Position numbers and translations under genes: made by a program. This document shows, piece after piece, positions 1 through 7,015 of a stretch of DNA of 32,813 nt (position 1 is the first letter of the stretch; the number at the start of each line of letters is the position of its first letter). Source of the DNA: Oscillospiraceae bacterium. GTDB taxonomy: Bacteria > Bacillota > Clostridia > Oscillospirales > Oscillospiraceae. The notes beneath the pieces are model-generated. The model made no database searches and was not told the DNA's origin. It worked only from the letters and a program-made list of their open reading frames with translations. The stretch spans positions 1-32,813 of the forward strand of contig JAFWDQ010000028.1 of NCBI GenBank assembly GCA_017516065.1, written 5' to 3'.

Positions 1-1
1 C

Positions 2-157
2 ACCGGTCTGGGACCCGTACTGATGGGCGGGCTGATCAACGCCGGCGGGTATCGCTTTACCTACCGCGTCTGCGCCGTGATCGTGGTGCTGTGCATCATC
101 CTCTATTATTTCCTCCACGGACGCAATCCTATCCGCGGCAGTCTGAACAAATCGTAA
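2..157 (+). CDS. C-terminal end of an MFS-type membrane transporter (partial)
   Basis: Only the last 51 residues are in the window, so the gene starts upstream. The reading frame ends in TAA at 155-157. The fragment has a Gly-rich loop (GLGPVLMGGLINAGG), an aromatic turn (YRFTYR), one strongly hydrophobic segment of about 20 residues (VCAVIVVLCIILYYFL) and a short basic tail. This is how the last transmembrane helix of a major facilitator superfamily protein looks. The substrate cannot be guessed from this piece. A strong intrinsic terminator follows 16 bases after the stop, so this is the last gene of its transcript. The MFS assignment is an inference from topology and could equally fit another polytopic transporter. 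Confidence 0.55.
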   Translation, partial: TGLGPVLMGGLINAGGYRFTYRVCAVIVVLCIILYYFLHGRNPIRGSLNKS

Positions 158-172
158 AAACACAGATACGAA

Positions 173-206
173 AAGGACGCGCTGCTGTGCAGCGCGTCCT
201 TTTTTT
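173..206 (+). terminator. Rho-independent terminator after the transporter gene
   Basis: A GC-rich hairpin with arms GGACGCGCT and AGCGCGTCC (175-199) and a 7-nt loop is followed by a run of T. It begins just after the stop codon at 157 and closes the plus-strand transcript entering from the left. Confidence 0.85.
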
Positions 207-484
207 GTTGCCTTGCAGCGTCCGCGCCCAAAGGCGCGTCGTCAACACGAATTCCATATCGTTTGCTTCCGCGTATACGCGAAAGCAAATTCATTCCATT
301 GTGTCTCCTCTCCCAACCGGACCCGCTAAAGCTGGGCTCCGGTTGGGGTTTTAAATCCGTTTTTTCCGGGAGCATGTATCACGGAAAAAACACTTCTCGC
401 GGAGCGTCGTGCGGGCTTTGCCCGTGCGAAAGCGGAGCGCAGCCTTTTCAAATCGAGACCCAACGAAGTGGTCTCGATTTGACT
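207..484. repeat. Hairpin-rich intergenic stretch between transporter and xfp
   Basis: No gene is supported here. The stretch holds four further inverted repeats. (1) TTTGCTT-N-CGCG around a TATA loop, 262-289. (2) CCCAACCGGA/TCCGGTTGGG, 312-347, followed by GTTTT, so it reads as a plus-strand terminator. (3) GTTTTTTCCG/CGGAAAAAAC, 359-391. (4) TCAAATCGAGACC/GGTCTCGATTTGA, perfect 13-bp arms, 448-482, beginning two bases after the xfp stop on the minus strand. Between (3) and (4) a GCGGGC-TTT-GCCCGT hairpin is flanked by two copies of GCGGAGCG (399-406 and 432-439). Hairpin (4) lacks a U-run on the minus strand and may act as a 3' stabiliser. The whole unit could be a repetitive intergenic element. 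Confidence 0.6.
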
Positions 485-2860
485 TTACTCGTTCCAGCCC
501 TCGCAGGCCACGGTGTCCTGCCACTTCCAGTTGCGGATCTCCGGCAGGTCCACGCCGTACTCGGCGATATACTGCTTGTGCTCCACCAGCTTGTCCTTCA
601 TCTCCTGCACCAGAGAGGCACCCCGGTTGCCGATGCCCGGCAGCTGGCGCACCGCCTCCATCACCAGGTGGAACCGGTCGATGCTGTTCTGTACCCGCAT
701 GTCGAAGGCGGTGGTGATGGTGCCCTCCTCCTCGTAGCCGTGGACGTGGAGATTTTTATTGGCCCGGCCGTAGGTCAGCTCGTGGATCAGCTTCCGATAG
801 CCGTGGAAGGCGAAGACGATGGGCTTGTCCTTCGTGAAGATCAGGTCGTAGTCCGCGTCGTCCAGACCGTGAGGATGCTCGCTGGCCGGCTGCAGACGCA
901 TCAGATCCACCACGTTCACCACACGGATCTTCAGCTCCGGCAGGCGCTCCCGGAGGATGGACACGGCGGCCAGGGTCTCCAGGGTCGGCGTGTCGCCGCA
1001 GCAGGCCATGACCAGATCCGGCTCACAGCCCTCGTCGTTGGAGGCCCAGTCCCAGATGCCCACGCCGTGGGTGCAGTGCTTCACCGCCTGGTCCATGGTC
1101 AGCCACTGGGGCCGCGGGTGCTTGCTGGTGACCAGTACGTTTATATAATTCCTGCTCTGGATGCAGTGGTTGAAGCAGCTGAGCAGACAGTTGGCATCCG
1201 GGGGCAGGTACATGCGCACCACGTCGGCCTTCTTGTTGGACACGTGGTCCAGGAAGCCCGGGTCCTGATGGGTGAAGCCGTTGTGGTCCTGCTGCCACAC
1301 GTTGGAGGAGAGGATATAGTTCAGAGAGGCGATCTTCTGCCGCCAGGGCAGCTCCCGGGTCACCTTCAGCCACTTGGCATGCTGGGAGACCATGGAGTCC
1401 ACGATGCGGATGAAGGCCTCGTAGCTGTTGAAAAAGCCGTGACGGCCGGTGAGGAGGTAGCCCTCCAGCATGCCCTCACACATATGCTCGGAGAGCATGG
1501 CGTCCATGATCCGGCCGGTGCCGGAAAGATACTCGTCGCCGGGCAGCAGCTCCGCGTTCCAGCTCCGCTCCGACGCCTCAAAGACGTGGTTGAGCCGGTT
1601 GGACAGGGTCTCATCGGGACCGAAGAGACGGAAATTCGTCCCGTTCTCCCGGATGATGTCCCGGACGAAGGCGCCCAGCTCGATCATGTCCTGTTTCTCC
1701 ACGCCGCCGGGGACGGGGACGTCCACCGCGTAGTCCCGGTAATCCGGCAGCCGCAGGTCCCGCAGCAGCAGACCGCCGTTGGCGTGGGGGTTGGCCCCCA
1801 TCCGGCGGTCTCCCGCCGGGGCCAGAGCCTCCAGTTCCGGCATAAGCCGCCCTTCCGGGGTAAAGAGCTCCTCCGGCCGGTAGCTTCGCAGCCACTCCTC
1901 CAGCAGAGGCAGGTGAGCCGGGTCGTCCATGCTCAGGGGCACCTGATGGGCCCGGAAGGTGCCCTCCACAGGCTTGCCGTCCACCACCTTCGGGCCGGTC
2001 CAGCCCTTGGGAGTGCGGAGGATCACCATGGGCCAGCGGGGACGGGCGGTCTCGCCCTTCTCCCGGGCCTTTTTCCGGATGCGGCGGATGTCCGCCACCG
2101 CCTGATCCAGCGCTGCGGCCATCTTCTGGTGCATCTCCATGGGCTCGCTGCCCTCCACGAAGCAGGGCTTCCAGCCGTAGCCGGTGAAGAGGGCCTCCAG
2201 CTCGCTGCGGGGGATCCGGGCCAGCAGCGTGGGGTTGGCGATCTTGTAGCCGTTGAGGTGCAGAATGGGCAGCACCGCGCCGTCGGTGACGGGGCTGATG
2301 AGCTTGTTGCCGTGCCATGCCGTGGCCAGAGGGCCGGTCTCCGCCTCGCCGTCGCCCACCACGCAGGCGGCGATGAGGTCGGGATTGTCCAGCACCGCGC
2401 CGAAGGCGTGTGCCAGGGAGTAGCCCAGCTCGCCGCCCTCATTGATGGAGCCCGGTGTCTCCGGCGCCACGTGGCTGGAGATGCCGCCGGGGAAGGAGAA
2501 CTGCTTGCACAGGCGCTTGAGGCCCTCCACGTCCCGGCCCACGTTGGGATAGATCTCGCTGTAGGTACCGTCCAGCCAGTCCTGGGCCACCATGGCGTTG
2601 CCGCCGTGGCCGGGGCCGGAGAGGTAGATCATGTCCAGATCGTACTTTTTGATGATGCGGTTCAAATGGGTGTAAACGAAATTCTGACCGGGCACCGTGC
2701 CCCAGTGGCCCACGATCTTGCGCTTGATGTGCTCCGGCTTCAGGGGCTCCCGCAGCAGCGGGTTGTCCAGCAGATAGAGCTGCGCCGCCGACAGATAGTT
2801 GGCCGCACGCCACCAGGCGTCCAGTTTCCGCAGCTGTTCCGGGTCCAGCACTTGTCTCAT
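485..2860 (-). CDS. xfp: Phosphoketolase (xylulose-5-phosphate/fructose-6-phosphate)
   Basis: Thiamine-diphosphate enzyme that splits xylulose-5-phosphate (and often fructose-6-phosphate) with phosphate into acetyl phosphate plus glyceraldehyde-3-phosphate (or erythrose-4-phosphate). This bypasses lower glycolysis and gives direct access to acetyl-P and ATP through acetate kinase. At 791 residues it has the usual length of the family. Family signatures are visible: YLSGPGHGG near the N-terminus, [15 protein letters not shown], the TPP/metal motif [18 protein letters not shown] around residues 167-186, NGYKIANPT, and RTPKGWTGP. The ATG is preceded by AAAGGAG at good spacing. It lies 92 bases downstream of asnA on the same strand with no clear terminator or promoter between them, so the two may be cotranscribed. 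Whether it prefers xylulose-5-P or acts on both sugars cannot be read from the sequence. Confidence 0.95.
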   Translation of the reverse strand: MRQVLDPEQLRKLDAWWRAANYLSAAQLYLLDNPLLREPLKPEHIKRKIVGHWGTVPGQNFVYTHLNRIIKKYDLDMIYLSGPGHGGNAMVAQDWLDGTYSEIYPNVGRDVEGLKRLCKQFSFPGGISSHVAPETPGSINEGGELGYSLAHAFGAVLDNPDLIAACVVGDGEAETGPLATAWHGNKLISPVTDGAVLPILHLNGYKIANPTLLARIPRSELEALFTGYGWKPCFVEGSEPMEMHQKMAAALDQAVADIRRIRKKAREKGETARPRWPMVILRTPKGWTGPKVVDGKPVEGTFRAHQVPLSMDDPAHLPLLEEWLRSYRPEELFTPEGRLMPELEALAPAGDRRMGANPHANGGLLLRDLRLPDYRDYAVDVPVPGGVEKQDMIELGAFVRDIIRENGTNFRLFGPDETLSNRLNHVFEASERSWNAELLPGDEYLSGTGRIMDAMLSEHMCEGMLEGYLLTGRHGFFNSYEAFIRIVDSMVSQHAKWLKVTRELPWRQKIASLNYILSSNVWQQDHNGFTHQDPGFLDHVSNKKADVVRMYLPPDANCLLSCFNHCIQSRNYINVLVTSKHPRPQWLTMDQAVKHCTHGVGIWDWASNDEGCEPDLVMACCGDTPTLETLAAVSILRERLPELKIRVVNVVDLMRLQPASEHPHGLDDADYDLIFTKDKPIVFAFHGYRKLIHELTYGRANKNLHVHGYEEEGTITTAFDMRVQNSIDRFHLVMEAVRQLPGIGNRGASLVQEMKDKLVEHKQYIAEYGVDLPEIRNWKWQDTVACEGWNE

Positions 2861-2952
2861 AGTCGTCTCCTTTCCCGCAGTCTCTCGTAAGAGAGTCCTG
2901 TTCTCTCAGTGTCAGTGTTCGTCTCCGGTGAAGAAATTATTCCCGGGAAGCG

Positions 2953-3972
2953 TTACAGCAGAGGGATCCCGGCGTCCCGGGCGCCGTGGCGGGTCTCCGG
3001 GCCCCACAGGGAGACCTGGACCTCGCCGATATGGGCCTTGCCCAGCAGGTACATACACAGACGGGACTGGCCGATGCCGCCGCCGATGGTAAGAGGCAGC
3101 CGGCCCTCCAGCAGGGCCTTGTGGAAGGGCAGCGCCGCACGCTGCTCCTGGCCGGAGATGGTCAGCTGACGGGCCAGGGACGCCTCGTCCACCCGGATAC
3201 CCATGCTGGAGAGCTCCATGGCGCAGTCCAGCAGGTCGTTCCACACCAGCAGATCGCCGTTGAGGTCCCAGTCGTCATAGTCCGGGGCCCGGCCGTCATG
3301 GGGCTGACCGGAGCGCAGGGCGCCGCCGATCCCTATGAGGAACGTGGTGCGGTGGTCCTTTACAAAGGCGTTCTCCCGCTCCTTGGGGGTCAGACCGGGG
3401 TACAGATCCTCCAGCTCCTGGGCGGTGAGGAAGGTGATCTCCCGCTCCATGGGCGGCAGGACCTCCAGCACGGGATAGATGGCCCGCAGGGTCTTCTCCG
3501 TGTCGCAGATGGCGCCCACGATGTCGGTCACCGTCTCCTTTAAGAAATCGATGGTCCGCTGCTCCCGGGTGATGACCTTCTCCCAGTCCCACTGGTCCAC
3601 GTAGACCGAATGGAGGTTGTCCAGCTCCTCGTCCCGGCGGATGGCGTTCATGTCCGTATACAGGCCCCGGCCGGGCAGGAAGCCGTAGTTGCGCAGGGCC
3701 ACCCGCTTCCACTTGGCCAGAGAGTGGACCACCTGAGCGTCCTTCCCCACGGCGGGGATGTCAAAGCTGACGGCACGCTCCACGCCGTTGAGGTCGTCGT
3801 TGACGCCGGAGTCCGCCGCTACGAACAGCGGCGCGGAAACCCGGCGCAGATGCAGCGCCCCGGAAAAGGTATCCTGAAACACCCGCTTGACCATCACGAT
3901 GGCCTTTTGGGTCTCATAGAGACTCATGGACGGCTTGTAACCCGCCGGTACGTAAAAATCTTCCATCTTCAA
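2953..3972 (-). CDS. asnA: Aspartate-ammonia ligase (asparagine synthetase A)
   Basis: Makes asparagine from aspartate, ammonia and ATP (AMP-forming). It is a class II aminoacyl-tRNA-synthetase-like fold, unrelated to the glutamine-dependent AsnB. The 339-residue protein carries AsnA-type stretches: YETQKAIVMVKRVFQ near the N-terminus, APLFVAADSGVNDDLNGVER, SLAKWKRVAL, VYVDQWDWEKVI, and the C-terminal GGGIGQSRLCMYLL with the Arg expected in motif 3. The start is probably TTG at 3970-3972: it lies 8 nt after AGGAG, whereas the in-frame ATG two codons later (3964-3966) has 14 nt spacing. The upstream region has a strong sigma-A promoter and a palindrome over the -10 box. The predicted leader of about 45 nt is too short for a T-box, so control is more likely by a DNA-binding regulator. 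Confidence 0.94.
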   Translation of the reverse strand: MKMEDFYVPAGYKPSMSLYETQKAIVMVKRVFQDTFSGALHLRRVSAPLFVAADSGVNDDLNGVERAVSFDIPAVGKDAQVVHSLAKWKRVALRNYGFLPGRGLYTDMNAIRRDEELDNLHSVYVDQWDWEKVITREQRTIDFLKETVTDIVGAICDTEKTLRAIYPVLEVLPPMEREITFLTAQELEDLYPGLTPKERENAFVKDHRTTFLIGIGGALRSGQPHDGRAPDYDDWDLNGDLLVWNDLLDCAMELSSMGIRVDEASLARQLTISGQEQRAALPFHKALLEGRLPLTIGGGIGQSRLCMYLLGKAHIGEVQVSLWGPETRHGARDAGIPLL

Positions 3973-4000
3973 ATCACATTCTCCTGCCTTTCCGAGCTTT

Positions 4001-4031
4001 GAGTATCATATTTAATCATAATATGATACTC
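4001..4031. promoter_or_regulatory. Perfect 31-bp dyad, candidate operator of asnA
   Basis: GAGTATCATAT (4001-4011) is the exact inverse complement of ATATGATACTC (4021-4031), with a 9-bp spacer. The right arm covers the -10 hexamer of the asnA promoter and the left arm lies just downstream of the expected transcription start. This is typical of a repressor site. A run of T follows on the plus strand (4033-4039), but no plus-strand gene ends here, so a terminator role is unlikely. Confidence 0.6.
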
Positions 4032-4052
4032 CTTTTTTTGGTCTCTTGTCAA
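4023..4052 (-). promoter_or_regulatory. Sigma-A promoter of asnA
   Basis: On the minus strand TTGACA (4047-4052) is followed after 18 bp by TATCAT (4023-4028). That is a perfect -35 and a 5/6 -10 box, placed about 50 bp before the asnA start. Confidence 0.75.
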
Positions 4053-4132
4053 TTTTTCCGGCGGCGGTTTCTGCCCCTTTTTCGGTCATGTCCGCCCCCG
4101 TCCCGCATAGACATGGAGGGGAGGTGACGGAC

Positions 4133-4714
4133 ATGGCAATGTCGTTGATCTGGACGGCAATGGTGGTGCTCTCTCTGCTCTGCGCGGCGGCAACGGGACG
4201 GCTGGACGCTCTGGCGGCCTCGGCGCTGGACGGCGCGGCGGCGGCGGTGGAACTGTGCCTGGCTACGGCGGGGGCCCTCTGCCTCTGGTCCGGGGTCCTG
4301 GAGGTCATGCGCCGGGCGGGGCTGACGGGCGGTCTGGCAAGGCTCCTGCGGCCCGTCCTTGGACTGCTGTTCCCCGCCTTCCGCCGCTGCAGCGCCGTCA
4401 TGGAGCCTCTGGCCGCCAACGTCTCAGCCAATCTGCTGGGACTGGGCAACGCCGCCACGCCCATGGGGATCCGGGCAGCCCGGGCCATGCACCGGGGCGG
4501 CGATGCGGCCTCCGACGAGCTGTGCATGCTGGTCGTGTGCAACAGCGCCTCCATCCAGCTCATCCCCGCCACCGTGGCCGGGGTCCGGGCGGCGGCGGGC
4601 GCAAAAGCGCCCTTCGACATCCTGCCGGCGGTGTGGCTGGCTTCCGCCGTGTCTGTGACCGCGGGGATCATCGCCGCGAAGTTGTTCTCCCGCCTCGGGA
4701 GGCGGCGGCGATGA
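4133..4714 (+). CDS. spmA: Spore maturation protein A
   Basis: Membrane protein of the nucleoside-recognition (Gate) type. In Bacillus, SpmA and SpmB are needed for proper dehydration of the spore core. The 193-residue product is highly hydrophobic: an N-terminal segment (SLIWTAMVVLSLLCAAATG), a region around ELCLATAGALCLWSGVLEVM, the conserved NVSANLLGLGNAATPMGIRA loop, NSASIQLIPATVAG, and a last helix near the basic C-terminus. The start at 4133 is chosen because GGGGAGG stands 8 nt before it; an upstream in-frame ATG at 4046 has no ribosome binding site and would add 29 non-conserved residues. The stop overlaps the spmB start (ATGA), so translation of the pair is probably coupled. Confidence 0.92.
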   Translation: MAMSLIWTAMVVLSLLCAAATGRLDALAASALDGAAAAVELCLATAGALCLWSGVLEVMRRAGLTGGLARLLRPVLGLLFPAFRRCSAVMEPLAANVSANLLGLGNAATPMGIRAARAMHRGGDAASDELCMLVVCNSASIQLIPATVAGVRAAAGAKAPFDILPAVWLASAVSVTAGIIAAKLFSRLGRRRR

Positions 4715-5235
4715 ATTTTCTCGCCTCTCTGCTGGTGCCCCTGCTGCTGGCAGGGGTCGCACTCTTCGCCCTCCACCGCCGGGTGGACGTCTACGACGCC
4801 CTGACCGCCGGGGCCATGGACGGCCTGCGGGTGACGGTGCGGATCCTCCCGGCCCTCGTCGGACTGCTCAGCGCCGTGTGGATGCTCCGGGCCTCCGGGG
4901 CTCTGGAACTGGCGGCGGCGGCGCTGGAGCCGCTTCTGCTCCATGTGGGACTGCCGCCGGAGACGGTGGCTCTCATGCTGGTGCGGCCCGTCAGCGGCAG
5001 CGGTGCGCTGGCCATCGGGGCGGAGCTCATCGACCGCTACGGCCCGGACTCCCTCGTCGGCCGCACCGCGGCGGTGATGCTGGGCTCCTCGGAGACCACC
5101 TTTTACACCATCGCCGTCTACTTCGGCGGACTGGGCATCGTCCGCACCCGCCACGCCGTCCCCGCCGCCCTCTGCGCCGATCTGGCGGGCTTTCTGGCCT
5201 CCGCCTGGGCGGTGCGGCTGCTGTTCGGCAGCTGA
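4711..5235 (+). CDS. spmB: Spore maturation protein B
   Basis: Partner of SpmA in spore core dehydration, and also a Gate-domain membrane protein. The 174-residue protein begins MNFLASLLVPLLLAGVALFA, a clear transmembrane segment. It contains the family stretches AGAMDGLRVTVRILPALVG, MLVRPVSGSGALAIGAELI and the diagnostic GSSETTFYTIAVYFG, and ends with a final helix ADLAGFLASAWAVRLLFG. The ATG overlaps the spmA stop by four bases. No terminator is visible after the stop; the next gene has its own promoter about 45 bases downstream. Codon use is strongly GC-rich, as in the neighbours. Confidence 0.93.
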   Translation: MNFLASLLVPLLLAGVALFALHRRVDVYDALTAGAMDGLRVTVRILPALVGLLSAVWMLRASGALELAAAALEPLLLHVGLPPETVALMLVRPVSGSGALAIGAELIDRYGPDSLVGRTAAVMLGSSETTFYTIAVYFGGLGIVRTRHAVPAALCADLAGFLASAWAVRLLFGS

Positions 5236-5277
5236 AGACCGTTGGAAGCATTCCCCTCCGCTGGCAGATTGTTTGTC

Positions 5278-5306
5278 TTGCGATTGGATTTCAAAAGTCT
5301 TACAAT
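5278..5306 (+). promoter_or_regulatory. Likely promoter of the LysM-CAP gene
   Basis: TTGCGA (5278-5283), 17-bp spacer, TACAAT (5301-5306). The AT-rich stretch stands out from its surroundings and ends 21 bp before the start codon. The match is 4/6 and 5/6; expression by a sporulation sigma factor is not excluded. Confidence 0.5.
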
Positions 5307-5326
5307 TTTGTCAGGAGGTGTTATTT

Positions 5327-5923
5327 ATGACAAAAAAGATACTCTGTGTGCTGTCTCTTCTTCTGCTGCTGACGGCCCCGGCTCTGGCGGCAGAGACCCA
5401 TACCGTTGCCGCCGGAGACACTATGTGGCGCATCGCCGTCCGGTATCAGGTGGGGATCAGCGAGCTGAAGGCGGCCAATCCTCAGATCGGCAACGCCAGT
5501 CTGATCTATCCCGGTCAGGTGCTGACCATCCCCGCCGCGGACGAGGCGGTGCGGGCCTATGAGCGGGAGGTCGTCCGGCTGGTGAATCAGGAGCGGGCCG
5601 CCTACGGTCTGGCTCCCCTGACGGAGGACTGGGAGCTGTCCCGGGTGGCACGGTACAAGTCTCAGGACATGTGTGACAACCGCTACTTCTCCCATAACAG
5701 TCCCACCTACGGCACGCCCTTCGTGATGATGCGGAATTTCGGGCTGTCCTACCGGGCCGCCGGTGAAAACATTGCCATGGGCTACCGGACCCCGGCGGCC
5801 GTGGTGGAGGGCTGGATGCAGTCGCCCGGCCACAGGGCCAATATCCTCAGCGCGTCCTATACCGCCATCGGCGTGGGCTACGTGGCCCAGGGCAACTACT
5901 GGACCCAGATGTTCACGGGCTGA
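5327..5923 (+). CDS. Secreted LysM + CAP (SCP/PR1) domain protein
   Basis: Predicted exported protein of 198 residues. A signal peptide (MTKKILCVLSLLLLLTAPALA) is followed by one LysM peptidoglycan-binding module at about 25-68, with the typical HTVAAGDTMWRIAVRYQV start and IYPGQVLTIP end. A CAP domain at about 77-198 shows VNQERAAYGLAPL, the YFSHNSP motif, GENIAMGY, GWMQSPGHRANIL and a C-terminal Tyr-Trp-Thr-Gln strand. In spore formers this architecture (SafA/YkwD/CotH-neighbour type) is common among cell-wall or spore-coat proteins; its activity is not established. The start at 5327 is chosen because AGGAGGTG stands 6 nt upstream and the signal peptide begins there; the longer in-frame opening from 5273 would bury the signal peptide. 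Its position just behind spmAB suits a sporulation role, but that is inference. Confidence 0.88.
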   Translation: MTKKILCVLSLLLLLTAPALAAETHTVAAGDTMWRIAVRYQVGISELKAANPQIGNASLIYPGQVLTIPAADEAVRAYEREVVRLVNQERAAYGLAPLTEDWELSRVARYKSQDMCDNRYFSHNSPTYGTPFVMMRNFGLSYRAAGENIAMGYRTPAAVVEGWMQSPGHRANILSASYTAIGVGYVAQGNYWTQMFTG

Positions 5924-5949
5924 TGGGCGAAAAAAACAACGGTCCCTTC

Positions 5950-5978
5950 TGGAAAACGGCGCGGGAGTGTGGTATGAT
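5950..5978 (+). promoter_or_regulatory. Possible promoter of the 262-aa lipoprotein gene
   Basis: An extended -10 box, TGG-TATGAT (5970-5978), lies about 60 bp before the start codon, with TGGAAA (4/6) 17 bp upstream as a weak -35. Confidence 0.4.
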
Positions 5979-6038
5979 AAAAAAAAGCCCCGGGGGCGCG
6001 GTCTGCTGACGTCCCGGTACAAAAAGAGGTGCGATTCC

Positions 6039-6827
6039 ATGAAGCTCAAGCTGTTTCTGATCGGTCTGCTCATCGCCGTTTTCGCTCTGGCCGGATGCTC
6101 TGCCCCGAACGGCGGGCCCGACACTGCCCCCGAGGACCCGGTGCAGCAGGATCCCGCCCCGGATGTGGGAAGGCCCGCCGCTCCCAATGACGTCGACTAT
6201 GAGGACGTCTACCGGAGCGTGCTGGACGATTTCCATGCGCTCATCGAATCGGGCGGCGACGAGCTGCTGGAAATCGAGGGCGGCACCGGCGTACTGGAAG
6301 CCATTCGCTACCTTGACGACGGCGCCCCTCTGGACAGAGTGGGCTATGCCATCGAGGACCTCAGCGGCGACGGGATCCCGGAGCTGATCATCGGCGCGGT
6401 GATGGAGCAGGACGGTAATACCGGCACCGGCAGCGACATCTACGCGGTGTACGCCTGTCCCGACGGCACGCCGCAGTGTGCCTTTGAGGGCTGGGCCAGA
6501 AACCGCTTCTACTCCATGGAGGACGGCCGCTTCTTCAACATCGGCTCCGCCGGGGCCGCGTACGCCATCTTCGGCACCTATACCCTCTCCCCTGACGGCA
6601 CGGCGCTGGTGTGTCAGGACTATTACTTCACCTACGAAAAGGATGAGAACTTCAACGAGATCGGCTTCTACCACAATACCGACGGGGCCTGGGATCCCGC
6701 CGTGTCGGAGGAGCTGGACCTCTCCGACGACGCCTTCTGGGCGCTGGAGGAGGAGCTGGAGAGTCAGGTCCGGCCCATGACCTTCACCCCCTTCTCGGTG
6801 TATCAGGCAGGCGTTCAGGGGCAGTAA
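6039..6827 (+). CDS. Predicted lipoprotein of unknown function
   Basis: The 262-residue product begins with a lipoprotein signal peptide ending in the lipobox LAGC (Cys20). A Pro/Asp-rich linker of about 30 residues follows, then a soluble domain. The domain contains DLSGDGIPELIIG (residues about 110-122), a calcium-binding FG-GAP/dockerin-like D-x-S-x-D-G loop often seen in extracellular bacterial lipoproteins. It is acidic and rich in Tyr, Phe and Asp. I recognise no enzyme motif. GAGGTG stands 7-8 nt before the ATG, and the signal peptide fixes this start; the frame is open further upstream, but that part overlaps the LysM-CAP gene. A strong terminator follows. Function unknown; surface-exposed and anchored to the membrane by inference. 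Confidence 0.8.
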   Translation: MKLKLFLIGLLIAVFALAGCSAPNGGPDTAPEDPVQQDPAPDVGRPAAPNDVDYEDVYRSVLDDFHALIESGGDELLEIEGGTGVLEAIRYLDDGAPLDRVGYAIEDLSGDGIPELIIGAVMEQDGNTGTGSDIYAVYACPDGTPQCAFEGWARNRFYSMEDGRFFNIGSAGAAYAIFGTYTLSPDGTALVCQDYYFTYEKDENFNEIGFYHNTDGAWDPAVSEELDLSDDAFWALEEELESQVRPMTFTPFSVYQAGVQGQ

Positions 6828-6871
6828 GTCTTTCGTCTGCGCAAAATACGGGACAACGCATAATACGAAAA

Positions 6872-6900
6872 ACGGACGGGCAGATGCCCGTCCGTTTTTA
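6872..6900 (+). terminator. Rho-independent terminator, left border of the RyR operon
   Basis: The stem ACGGACGGGC/GCCCGTCCGT with an AGAT loop is followed by TTTTA. It ends the lipoprotein transcript. It is 28/31 identical to the terminator at 11568-11598. Confidence 0.88.
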
Positions 6901-6953
6901 TGTAAACCAACGGGCCACCGCGGAAGCGGCGGGGCATTCCTGCAGAAAGGGGC

Positions 6954-6982
6954 TTTCCCCGGGGATAAAATGATGGTAAAAT
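6954..6982 (+). promoter_or_regulatory. Possible promoter of the RyR operon
   Basis: An extended -10 box, TGG-TAAAAT (6974-6982), lies 33 bp before the ATG of the first gene. The -35 region (TTTCCC, 17 bp upstream) is poor. The region between terminator and start codon has no better candidate. Confidence 0.35.
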
Positions 6983-7015
6983 AGAGAAAAATCCGGAAAA
7001 GGGTGAAGCGCGTTG

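Noticed and set aside
263-2890. Long plus-strand reading frame (875 codons) opposite xfp
   Set aside because: It is antisense to an unmistakable phosphoketolase; its composition (Val/His/Gln/Leu-rich, no motif) is typical of the complementary strand of GC-rich genes.
4001-4039. Plus-strand intrinsic terminator (dyad plus T run)
   Set aside because: No plus-strand gene ends here; the stem is AT-rich and it coincides with the minus-strand -10 box, so operator is the better reading.
3973-4055. T-box riboswitch before asnA
   Set aside because: The strong promoter leaves a leader of only about 45 nt, with no T-box sequence or specifier stem.
4012-5154. Minus-strand frame opposite spmA-spmB
   Set aside because: SpmA and SpmB are clear, with membrane segments and an ATGA overlap; the opposite frame is low-complexity Arg/Ala/Ser.
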